A DNA stretch of 64,000 nucleotides from positions 2,666,001 through 2,730,000 of the forward strand of contig CAKKNE010000006.1 of the NCBI GenBank assembly GCA_918797485.1, given 5' to 3'. The notes beneath the pieces are model-generated. The model made no database searches. It was given only the letters and a program-made list of their open reading frames with translations, and was not told where the DNA came from. The DNA is from Pelagomonas calceolata. Its lineage: Eukaryota; Sar; Pelagophyceae; Pelagomonadales; Pelagomonadaceae. Below are positions 29,908 to 39,439 of the stretch, piece by piece. Position numbers and translations under genes: made by a program. The stretch's first letter is position 1; each line of letters begins with the position of its first letter.

Positions 29908-32308
29908 TTAGGCACCTTGACGCCGCCGCTCCTGGAACCGTACCCGTTTCGACGGCGTCGTCGTCGATCGCACAGGCGACGCGGTCCCGCCGATCACGGC
30001 CGACGACGCGCGCAGGCAGTCGTCCTCGATGTTGACGAATCGTTGTGCGGTCTCCAGGCCGCCCTCGCCCAAGAGAGCTTCCACGGACTTTGTTCGCCGC
30101 GCGTGCCAGACTCGGAGGCCTTTCTCTAATGCTTCCTGGGGCGTGTTTGTCCCATGGACCTCCCGCGGTACCACTAACGCTCGATCGACTGCCGACAACT
30201 CGACCGTCCGGCACGTCTGCACGACGTCCCGGAGCAGCTGCACGCACTCCGCGTGTTCTTGTGCTGGCGCAACCAGTAAGTAGTACAGGATCGAGGGCCG
30301 GTCCCGGGCGCTCACGAGCGAATGCAGCGCCGTCGATTTTTTCTCGTCCGCCAGGAACCTTTGTAAACGTACGAGGAACCCGAACACCACGGTCCGCTCT
30401 CGATCTTCGAGCATCGCGACGAAATCAATGATGCCCTTCTCCCGCGACCACTTCCGCCAGAACCGGGCACCCGGGGAGGCGCTGAACGACGACGTGAACG
30501 ATGCATCAGAAATCAAGTACTCGATACGGCGTGCCACTTGCACATACCTCTCCAGGTCGTCGTTCGTTCTCTCTGGATCGTGGCACGCGAGGTAAAACGC
30601 TCTTGCGTTCAACGCGTCTGAGGCAGCTTGGAGCGCCCCAATGTCGCGCAGTACATCCGCGGGCAAGTCTTCGTAGTCGCCATCCGTCAGGACATCTCTC
30701 GCCGCGTGCCGGGCCCGGTTCTCCAGCCGTCGCTCGAAGCGGTCGACCTTTTGCGCCGCCGACTCGATGGCAGTCGCGAGATCGTCGTACGAGTTGTTCT
30801 TCTTCTTGGGCAGGAGCGGACCCGGCGGCTCGTGCTTGTCCCGGCGCTGCTCGATGTCCGTGGTATGGCGCTCGCGACACCGCTCCGCAAGGAAACGAGG
30901 GGTAGCTTTCCTTGATTGTCGGTCCACGTACTCCGCATAAGCCAAGGAGCAGGACGCCGTCAGCAGGACGCCGAGAATAACCAAGCCATCTACAGCCCGC
31001 ACCGTCGCGTACCGCGAGTTGTCTTCGATGCCAAGGACGCCTAGCGCGCATGCTGCCACGGCCGCGTAGCAGCCGAGCGACTCGAGCGCATTGAGCCTCC
31101 ACCCCAGGTATGGTCTAAAGGTATTTTGGCAGTAGGACGCGGCCGCCAGGATCAGGATCGATAAGCAGAGCTGGATCGCAGGGCCCTCGACTAACGCAGC
31201 CACTGCAACCAGCAGCAGCCACCGCAACCTCTTCACGTTGCGCCACGCGTGGCGACCCGGGCGCAGGTCCCGAAATGACCTGCGTCGGTGGCGTCTCGGT
31301 GGCGCCGCCTCGACGGCGTCTAATTCAAGGACACGGCGCGCGTCACCAGCCAAACAACGCCTGCACGTGCGGCGCGTGCACGCCGCCCCGCAGCTCGTAT
31401 TCCCGGCGCACAGTGATCTCTAGGATGATCGGGACCGGGACCACGAACACGAGCAAGCAAATGACACCCAACACATAGTTCTGGACGCGGCATTTCTCCG
31501 AGGGCGAGGATGCCACGTACCCGTCGGCGTCGCACCGAAAGGCACAAAGCGCCTTGTACGCGAGCAACGGCCACTGCACATCCACCAAATGAAAGATCTT
31601 GCCCAACCTCGTAAACACCTCGGGGCCGAAGTCGCCCTTGTAGAAGTCTGTGATGCCAGGGCGGTATGTTGAATCTTTCCGCAACTGCGTCAGGATCCTC
31701 GCGCAGATCGGCGCGAAGACGACGACCGCGCCCACGACCACCACGCCGAGCTGCAAGAGCAATTGCCGCGCAAAGCCGAAGCTCGCCACGCACGTCGGCT
31801 TAAACAACCCCACGTCGAACAATGCGATATCTCCGAGCAGGGCCGCGAGGCGCGCCGGTGCTTGGAGGTTCCCCTGGCCGAAGTCCCGATCGTACGTGAT
31901 TTTCCGCAGGAGCGCGACAGTCTGCACGGCGTGGAAGCATATTTGCAGGGACGGGTGCTTCGGGAGCACCAGCTGATTTAAGAGCACGAAGGCGAGCACT
32001 ACGAGTAGTAAACCAGATGTCGCGACCAGGGCCCGTCCACCGTTACTCGACGGGCAGGCATACGGCCCGAAGCGCGACACCTCGTAGTAATCAGATGAGA
32101 CGCGTGCGCACAGCCGGCCCGAGTAGCCCCGCGCGCACCGGAAGTTCGCGCGGCAGCGGTGCGGCACGCACTTGTGGAAATGCAGTTCATTCGGGTCGGC
32201 CCAGTAGTCGTCGAGATTCGCCACGGTGCCGTTGTCGCATATCGCGCCGGTGGGGCAGTGGCAGGTCGCCGCCGCGGTGCCGAGCAGCAGTGCTGCGCGC
32301 TTCAGCAT
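29908..32308 (-). CDS. TRP-like multipass membrane protein with Cys-rich ectodomain
   Basis: Exons 31347-32308 and 29908-31279, 777 residues. Signal peptide (RAALLLGTAAATC), then a small Cys-rich, EGF-like luminal module (CPTGAICDNGT, CARGYSGRLCARV). From ~85 several membrane segments follow: LVATSGLLLVVLAFVLLNQL, LLQLGVVVVGAVVVFAPICA, YVLGVICLLVFVVPVPIIL and, after the intron, WLLLVAVAALVEGPAIQL, then an Ala/Leu pair and a long cytosolic helical tail. This layout matches the expanded stramenopile family of Cys-rich/TRP-like proteins. Ion conduction is not shown by any motif I can point to. Confidence 0.65.
31280..31346 (-). other. Minimal intron (67 nt) in the TRP-like gene
   Basis: GT at 31346, AG at 31280, phase 2; joins VQALFG-W to SFRDLRPGRH. 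Contains GACGCCGTCGAGGCGG and ends CGACGCAG. Without it the gene would look frameshifted. Confidence 0.85.
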
Positions 32309-32822
32309 TGTTTTGTGACTGATTGCGCGTCGACGGCGTGCCCCAGCTGTGTGGACTGCAGCACTAGACTGTTGCTGGTTTAATCGATGCACGACGGCGC
32401 GCCGACGGCCTGCTGGGAGCTATTCGCGTCTATGCCGCAGCCATCGGCAGCCCTGCGCGCCTAGACGGGTGCCGGGCAGCAATCAAATGGCATCGCAGGC
32501 TCCCATTCTCGCGCCGAGGCGCCGGCGAGCCGCAGGAAAATGCACCACGTCTCTCTTTCCACGTCTTCGTTGCAGGGGGCCTCAGGCGCAGAAACGTCGG
32601 AGCGATCCCGCGTTTTGCAAAACCCGAACAGCCTTAAGACATCGCGGGGGCGCACAGCTTATTAGGCAGCACACACGGCCCAGTTTTGCAACTGGTGCAG
32701 CAGGCTAGCCTTCTAGACTTAATACTGATCGCCGCCGCCGTAATTTTTGCAAGAACTAGGCGCGCCGGGCAAGCAGCAGGCCCGTAAACCAATTTTGCCT
32801 GAATTCGCAAAGCGCAGCAAAG
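32309..32822. other. Divergent intergenic region, TRP-like / CCT gamma
   Basis: 514 bp. GCGCGTCGACGGCGTG, the intron core in variant form, lies at 32326-32341. The CTAG motif is not convincingly present. No gene is seen. Confidence 0.4.
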
Positions 32823-34421
32823 ATGCTCGTCCTCAACCAGAACACCCAGAGAGACACGGGCCGCAGCGCACAGCTCGCGAACATCGGCGCGGCCCAGGCG
32901 GTAGCGGGCATCGTACGATCCACCCTCGGCCCTCGAGCGATGCTCAAGATGCTCTTGGACCCCATGGGCGGCATCGTCATCACGAACGACGCCAACGCTA
33001 TCTTGAGGGAGGTCGACGTGAGCCACCCGGCGGCCAAGCAGATGATTGAGTTGTCGAGAGCCCAAGACGAGGAGGTCGGGGACGGCACTACATCAGTGAT
33101 AGTACTCACCGGAGAGATGCTCCAGGTCGCCGAACCGTTACTACAACGGAACATCCACCCGACGATGATCTGCCGAGGCTACGCGAGAGCCTTAGATGCG
33201 GCCTTAGGAGCCTTTGCCTCGATCAGCAAAACTGTCGACCTCAAGGACAACGACGCCCTCCTAGCACTCGTACAAAGTTGCATAGGCACCAAATTCAGCA
33301 GCAGGTGGGGCGACCGCGTCATCGAGATGGCGGTGCAGGCTACACTGAGAGTCGTGCAAGAACGAGGTAGCAGTACGGGAGAAGGTACCGTAAAAGAAGT
33401 AGACATAAAACGCTACGCGAAAGTGGAAAAGGTCCCCGGCGGCGAACCTGCTGATAGCCGTGTCTTACGAGGCGTCATGTTCAACAAGGACGTGACGCAC
33501 CCGCGCATGCGGCGGAAGATCGTGAGACCTCGCGTTTTATTACTAGATTGTCCGTTAGAATACAAGAAGGGCGACTCGAACGCCAACGTCGAGATCACGA
33601 AGGAGGAGGACTGGAACACTCTCCTCAGAATCGAGGAGGAGTACATCGAGCACGTCTGCGCGCAGATTGTGGCAGCTCGGCCGGACGTGGTCATTACCGA
33701 GAAGGGTGTGAGTGACTTGGCGCAGCACTACCTCATGAAGGCGAACATCACGGCCTTCCGGCGGCTGCGGAAGACGGACAACAACCGCGTGGCTCGCGCG
33801 ACGGGCGCGACGATCTGTTCTAGAACTGATGAAATCCAGGAGTCCGACGTCGGGACGCAGTGCGGGCTCTTCGAGGTGCGGAAGTTGGGCGATGAGTACT
33901 TCGCGTTTCTGGAGGAGTGCGACGACCCCAAGGCTTGTACCTTACTGTTGCGGGGTGGCTCCAAGGATGTTTTGATGGAGGTGGAACGGAACCTGCAGGA
34001 CGCGATGCAGGTCATCCGCAACGTCGTGCTGGAGCCGCGGCTCTTGCCGGGCGGTGGGGCCGCGGAGATGGCTGTTTCCAGGGCGCTGCGTGCGGCGGCC
34101 GACGCGGCTACTGGGGTTGATTCTTACCCGCTGCGGGCGGTGGCGGACGCGATGGAGGTGATTCCCCGCATTTTAGCGACGAACTGCGGCGCCAAGGTCG
34201 TGCGCGTGCTCACCGAACTAAGAGCCAAGCAGCAGACCGAGGGCCCGACCTGGGGTATTGATGGGACGACGGGCAAGGTCGCCGACATGAACGCCAAGGA
34301 CGGTCCTAGGATCTGGGAGCCGTACGCCGTCAAGGTACAGACTGTCAAGACCGCAATTGAAGCCGCGAGCCTCATCTTGCGCGTCGACGACATCGTCTCG
34401 GGCATCAAGGGCCAGAAGTAG
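32823..34421 (+). CDS. CCT3: T-complex protein 1 subunit gamma (CCT3)
   Basis: 532 residues, intronless, full length for the family. A subunit of the cytosolic TRiC/CCT chaperonin that folds actin and tubulin. Seen: STLGPRAMLKMLLDPMGGIVITNDG-type apical start (here NDANAILRE), nucleotide motif DEEVGDGTTSVIVLTGE, GTKFSSRWGD, VMFNKDVTHPRMRR, LLDCPLEYKKGDSNANVEI and GATICSRTDEI, and the C-terminal LPGGGAAEMAVSRAL and WGIDGTTGKVADM. The LEYKKGDSNA and THPRMRR strings place it in the gamma class. Confidence 0.97.
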   Translation: MLVLNQNTQRDTGRSAQLANIGAAQAVAGIVRSTLGPRAMLKMLLDPMGGIVITNDANAILREVDVSHPAAKQMIELSRAQDEEVGDGTTSVIVLTGEMLQVAEPLLQRNIHPTMICRGYARALDAALGAFASISKTVDLKDNDALLALVQSCIGTKFSSRWGDRVIEMAVQATLRVVQERGSSTGEGTVKEVDIKRYAKVEKVPGGEPADSRVLRGVMFNKDVTHPRMRRKIVRPRVLLLDCPLEYKKGDSNANVEITKEEDWNTLLRIEEEYIEHVCAQIVAARPDVVITEKGVSDLAQHYLMKANITAFRRLRKTDNNRVARATGATICSRTDEIQESDVGTQCGLFEVRKLGDEYFAFLEECDDPKACTLLLRGGSKDVLMEVERNLQDAMQVIRNVVLEPRLLPGGGAAEMAVSRALRAAADAATGVDSYPLRAVADAMEVIPRILATNCGAKVVRVLTELRAKQQTEGPTWGIDGTTGKVADMNAKDGPRIWEPYAVKVQTVKTAIEAASLILRVDDIVSGIKGQK

Positions 34422-34673
34422 TTTTTCCGACCACCCACGTATAATATTGCGTCTCTCGTTTTATTATTGCGTCGACGGCGTCGCCTCGCCGGCGTGCGTA
34501 ACACGACGATATAGTACTTACGACAATCAAGCACAAAACTGGGAGGGGGGCGGGACGTGAGCCAGTGTTGGCGACGGTCGCGCCGGGGAAGGGACGAGAG
34601 GGCATAGACGTGAGCCGTTGAGGCGACGGTCCTGCCGGGGAAAAGGGGACGAGGGCGTAGAGCAATCGCTTGC

Positions 34674-36152
34674 TCATACGCGGGCACCGCGCAAGCGGCG
34701 GGACGGCTCGGCGCGCTTGACGAGGAACAGGCCCTCCTCGATGCTAGAGACGGCAAGCAGCCCCGACTTGAAATACGGATAGACCGACCAGGCGCCCGCG
34801 AAGTCGCTGCTGTCGTCGTCCGGATACGTGTCGAAGCGGCCCACTTCCTTAAAGTCGGCCGTGGCGTAGTCCTTGACGCGGAGTATTTGGAGGCCGGCGC
34901 GGTAGTTCGCTTCGTAGATGTAGTCGTCCTTTTTGTGCTTGGCGACGTAGAGGTTGTGGTCCGTGGCCGTCGTGCTGCCCATAAATTCAACAATTTGTCC
35001 GGGGTTCTCGAGGTCTTCGACGTTCATCACGAGCGTCCGGGTCTTGTCGACCCTGCCGTATTGTTCATCAAATTCGTCGCCGAAGACTAGGTACTTCTGG
35101 TCGGACGACAGCCATCCTTGGTGTGTGAAAGACACGGCATCGTAGTCCAACCTCTTGAGTATGACGATATCGGATTTGTCAGATACATCTAGGATGGCGA
35201 CATGATCTTGGTTGAGGCAAAAGCAGATCTCGGCGCCTCGGTACCGCTTGTCCGGTCCCTCGTAGATCACACACTGCGCGTCGTGCACGGTCGAAGCGCC
35301 CGAGAAACAGGCCGCGAACTTCGGCTTCCGCGGGTTCGAGACGTCGACGGCATGGAGGCCCCCGACGCAGCCGTTGTTCGCCCCGAGGATGTATACGAAG
35401 TTGCTATCTTCGTTGACGGCGAGATTATGCGTCATTCCCACCGGGTACTCGTCCGTGCCGAAATAAGTCTCATCGGGGGTGAGTTCCTGCATGCCGTCTT
35501 TTTTAGGGTCGATGGTCAGCAGGCGCTTCAGATCAAAGATCTGCATACCGTGGTCCGGCGCGGCGTCGGCGACCATGTATGCATAGTCTCCTAACACCTT
35601 GACGTCATGCCAGATGCTGGACCTGTCGTCCGTCGAGGGCACGAATGCTAGGACCACAGGCGTAGAATCAGTGACCTCGACGAAGAAGTGGCCCTCCGAG
35701 ACGCCCCAGATGACGAACTCGCGCTTTTTGTGGGTCCAGCCCCAGAGGTCGTTCGCCGCCGCCGGGGCCTCGCCAGTGTTGGTCGTGAACGCGCTGAGCG
35801 GGAGATGGGCGACGAGATCGACATTCTCGCACGGGAATCCCGCGGCGGTGCCGCCCGAGCACCGTGCGGGTCCTTGGGCGGAGGTCGACATCGCGGCGAC
35901 ATTGTTCTCGCGCTGTACTGACGAATGCGCGAGGCCGTAGAGCATGCCGCACTTGCAGCCACTCGTGCCGTGCGCCCGAGCATAGGCCTCGGCGGTCAAC
36001 GACGTGGAGGTGGCATTTGGAAACGGGCCCCAGCCCGCCGCCTCGCAGCTCTCGTCGGTGTACTCTGTCTTCATTAGCTCGTAGAGTTTCGCCTCCTCGG
36101 CACCGGCGACGTGCGCGAGCACGCTTAGTAAGGCGAAAGCAAGATGAGGCAT
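34674..36152 (-). CDS. Secreted choice-of-anchor-B family beta-propeller protein
   Basis: 492 residues, single exon, signal peptide MPHLAFALLSVLAHVAGAEE. The mature protein shows the family string of motifs: WGWTHKKREFVIWG, FVEVTDSTPVVLAF, IWHDVKVLGDYAYMV, HGMQIFDL, THNLAVNEDSNFVY, GGLHAVDVSNP, HDAQCVIYEGPD, GAEICFCLNQD, THQGWLSSDQKYLVFGDE, DHNLYV, NYRAGLQILRV and FAGAWSVYPYFKSG. It is otherwise best known from marine bacteria, so transfer is possible. Likely extracellular or in the cell wall. No sorting anchor is seen at the C-terminus, which ends in a basic tail. Confidence 0.85.
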   Translation of the reverse strand: MPHLAFALLSVLAHVAGAEEAKLYELMKTEYTDESCEAAGWGPFPNATSTSLTAEAYARAHGTSGCKCGMLYGLAHSSVQRENNVAAMSTSAQGPARCSGGTAAGFPCENVDLVAHLPLSAFTTNTGEAPAAANDLWGWTHKKREFVIWGVSEGHFFVEVTDSTPVVLAFVPSTDDRSSIWHDVKVLGDYAYMVADAAPDHGMQIFDLKRLLTIDPKKDGMQELTPDETYFGTDEYPVGMTHNLAVNEDSNFVYILGANNGCVGGLHAVDVSNPRKPKFAACFSGASTVHDAQCVIYEGPDKRYRGAEICFCLNQDHVAILDVSDKSDIVILKRLDYDAVSFTHQGWLSSDQKYLVFGDEFDEQYGRVDKTRTLVMNVEDLENPGQIVEFMGSTTATDHNLYVAKHKKDDYIYEANYRAGLQILRVKDYATADFKEVGRFDTYPDDDSSDFAGAWSVYPYFKSGLLAVSSIEEGLFLVKRAEPSRRLRGARV

Positions 36153-36366
36153 GATGATGACAATGATAGCAAACGTGCGCGACTTATTCAGGACAATGGT
36201 CGCTTAAAGGACTCGAGGTTGAATCTCTGTGGCGGTACGAACAGTCCAAATACGACGAATGAGGTTGCAGAGGCAAGTGGGCCTACGTAGGCCTGCCTAT
36301 TTTCAGCTGCCAAAGAGCCTGCCGGGCGCACATCGGGTTCTCAAGCAGCCTAGACAAAATACCATA

Positions 36367-39082
36367 TTACTCCTCCTCAGGCAGAGGACAAAACTCGGGA
36401 GTCGACGCTATAGCAGAAGCCAATCCCGAGGAAACGACCGGCGGCGCCCGCGCCGCGTACGTCACCAACCCAGCCGCAGCAACAGCTTCGCCGAGCGACC
36501 GGTCCAGGCCCGCGCGACACAACTCAATGAGTGTTTCGCAGGCGCGCCGCGAGACCACGTACGCCGACAGCGAAGGGACGGACGCGCGGACGACGCGGCC
36601 TTCGCCCTTCTCATCCACCCTATACCGCTCCGGAACGCACAGGTAGAGCAGATCATATTCTTCCGGAACCTCGCTCAGCAGCAGCGCCACGGCGTCGGCG
36701 AGGTCGGGAGGCGCCTCGACGCCGTCTTCTAGAACTAACAGATGATCTGTGGTACAGAGGCGCCACGCCTGACAGTGCGACGCCGCGCGCGCGACCTCGC
36801 CGCGCCGCGGCTTCAACAAGGCGAGACCCTCTTTCGAAGCGCGCGCGGCCCACGCGTCATAATCGATAGCGACGTCGGGGTGCTCGCGCAAATGCCTCTC
36901 CAAATCACCTTCGACCAGACCATCGACCGCCGGCTGCACAACAAGTCTAGGAAGAATAGCCGACAGCTGCTGGACGTTCGCCACGCGTCTTGATTCTCTG
37001 CGTAACGACAGGACGACGCCGCCGACGACGCCGTCCGCGCGTTTTACTGTTACTTTTTCTTTACCGGCCTTCAGGCTTCGCGCCAGCTCCTTGAGTGGGG
37101 CGACCTCACTGCCGGCGAGCCTTCCTTCCAGCACATCTAGGAGCTCCCCCTGAGACACGGCAGAAACACAACCAATTGTAGTTGGCGCCCTACACTCGCG
37201 CCCGGCCTTGACGCGCGCCCAGAAGCCGCCGCCCAGTTCCGCCGTCCGCTGCGCGACGAGGGCGTCCTCCTCCGCACGACTCTTCAGCACCACAATGGCC
37301 GACTCCGACGGCGGCAGCAGTTTGAGCGTCGCCGACGTTTCTAGTAATTTCGGCCCCGACTCCTCAAAAATCTCCCTAAGCCAGTCCCGCTTCTTGTACA
37401 AAGTGCGCCAGACCCTCAAGAGAGTTTTTTGCCTCCTCTCTAGAATAGCGACACGTTCCTCGCGCTTCATGAGCGGCGGCGCCCCGACGCCTCTAAATGA
37501 GTCCACATCCACACCTGACTTGCGCGCCCGCAGCACAACGTCCAGGTCGTCTCTTTCTAACTCGTCCACACATTCCGCTAACAATAAACCGGTCCTCAAC
37601 AAAAACACGGGCACCAGCAGCGCCGCCTCCTTGCGAGTAGGTGGCTGATCGCAATGCTTGAAATACGCCCGCAGCGCCACGGGGAACGCTTGCGTACCGG
37701 CATCTAATCCACGCTTCGAGAAGTCCCAGACAAACAGGTGGTACAGGTCCCACAGTCTACAATGTTCGCGGCCGCCCTCGCAATTATCGACGCGCACCCT
37801 CCTTGTTTTAACGTGCTGGCGGCATGAGGATGGCGTGAAGTTTGCATGGACCCACTGCGGTGCCAGGTCCCTCAAGATGAGCGGGACGTTGGTTTCGACC
37901 TGTGTGGAAATCAAAATTTTACGGCGCGTTCTCGTCGCGTCGACCTGCACGCCATCGACGCGACGCCTGCTCGATGGCGTGGCGATGCCGTTCCCTCACC
38001 GCTCGACGGAGCCAGCGCGGCCACGTCATCGCCGAGAAATGACTTAGTGAAGAATCGTCGGTGCACCCGACGCACTGGTTGGTTTCCACACAGGTTTCGA
38101 CGAGCTTCGCGTATTCCGCGCCGATATCAGACGCCGCGAGCTTGGCACAGGCAAAATCACAATCCTTCCGCAATTGTTCAGCGAAGGGCCGCGGCCGCAG
38201 CTCCATGGACGCGCACGCGATGGAATGGAGCGCGTACGTCCTCGCACAGCGATGCATTAAACCAAGGCACCGACCGACGACGGACGGGTCTCCCGAGGGC
38301 TTCCCGGCGAAGCGCGGCCGGCAGACCCACCGCCTCCCATACAACGCCGCGACGACCTTCGATTCCCGTCTGACGGGTACGAAGCCACCCACTAGTAAAT
38401 CTTCGGGCAGGAACCCCTGCAACCGATTCCAGGCACTAGCTGAGCTTTCCGCGTATCTGCCATCATCCCCACAATCTTTGATCGTATGTATGTCAATCTT
38501 TTTTGTGGCAATGTGTTCACAAGCGCCTTCAGACGTGCCTTCATCCCTCAAAACGCGCCGACACGCATCCACAACGGACGCTTCCCTAGGCACGGCGAAC
38601 AACTCGAGAACCCGCTGGGCCCGGTCTTGCACGTTCTTCTCGTGCCTTTCCCTTAGCTCTTCCCGCGTCGTCCGCGTCAATATGCGCGGCACATATTCTA
38701 TGAGCGCCGTATTCGTTTTTGGCGTTCCAAAAAACTCTGGAGACGACGAAAACCGCACCCAGAGCGTCCGCTCGTGACCCAGGTCTTCCGATAATAATGA
38801 ATCGAGGTCGAGCTGCGATCGCGACGCGTCGCCCCAGAGTGCAGCGTCGCGGCGCGCATGGGGTGCCGATGGCCTAGCGCGTTCATAGGCGTCGAAGAAC
38901 GTGTCCAACAAACTCCGCAAGGACTTCCGGCCGAGCCACCTCGACGGGAGCGTGCATCGTAAGGCGAAGCGGTGCTCTTTGTCCGTCTCCTCGAGGCGGA
39001 CGAAGACCTCGACGCCTTTTGGTTTTTTTGCCGTCGTGGCCATGTCTTTTGGGTCGCGCGGTTCGGGCGGCGCGGCGGTCAT
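36367..39082 (-). CDS. GT25-like glycosyltransferase with large N-terminal region
   Basis: Exons 38102-39082 and 36367-37899, 837 residues, joined through introner C to read AEYAKLVETNVPLILRDL. The C-terminal ~130 residues resemble glycosyltransferase family 25 (collagen galactosyltransferase/LPS type): SHCQAWRLCTTDHLLVLEDG, where LEDG stands in for the usual LEDD, then YDLLYLCVPERY and SLSAYVVSRRACETL. The N-terminal ~330 residues and the central helical region are unrecognised; NVPLILRDLAPQWV recalls the start of cupin_8/JmjC domains but the iron-binding triad is not visible. No signal peptide or anchor is obvious. Confidence 0.55.
37900..38093. mobile_element. Introner element copy C (194 bp) forming an intron
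   Basis: Ends CTGTGTGGAAATCAAA and GGTTTCCACACAG; perfect 8-bp duplication GTTTCGAC at 37892-37899 and 38094-38101. Internally it is nearly the reverse complement of copy A over its whole length, so it sits in the opposite orientation. The central hairpin CACGCCATCGA-12 nt-TCGATGGCGTG (37948-37981) is perfect. On the gene strand the donor is the target-derived GTCGAAAC and the acceptor CACACAG; phase 0. Confidence 0.93.
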
Positions 39083-39439
39083 GCGTCTTTTTTGTGATCA
39101 AGCCAGCACAAAACGCTGTAGAACTTTTTATTGCGGGCGCCTCACCCGCTCCTGCTTGGCGCACAGCAAGAACTGATGGCGGAGGCTGTCCTCGCTGCGC
39201 CGCACGACAAATAACTGCTGTGACGGCCAGCTAGACGCCTCAAAACATGTCCACTGCGGAGAGCAAAACCCGAATTGATTGAGTGCAGATGCTGCGATTC
39301 TGTGGGTCGAAGCGAGTCTTCGCAACCTTACGTACGACCACCGCAGCCGTGGCTGGGAAACAGCAAAACCCGCGCACGAGGCAAAAAAATTCAGACAGAG
39401 CCCAAAGAGCTGCCCATCTCACGCCATCGTGCAAAGGCG
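39083..39439. other. Divergent intergenic region, no clear elements
   Basis: 357 bp between two starts. No CTAG motif copy, TATA box or intron core was recognised. The open frame of the right gene extends up to 39275 but without a better ATG. Confidence 0.35.

Noticed and set aside
31320-31360. Apparent frameshift or gene boundary in the TRP-like gene, with two overlapping open frames
   Set aside because: A 67-nt GT-AG intron joins the frames as FGWSFRDLRPG, so no break is needed.
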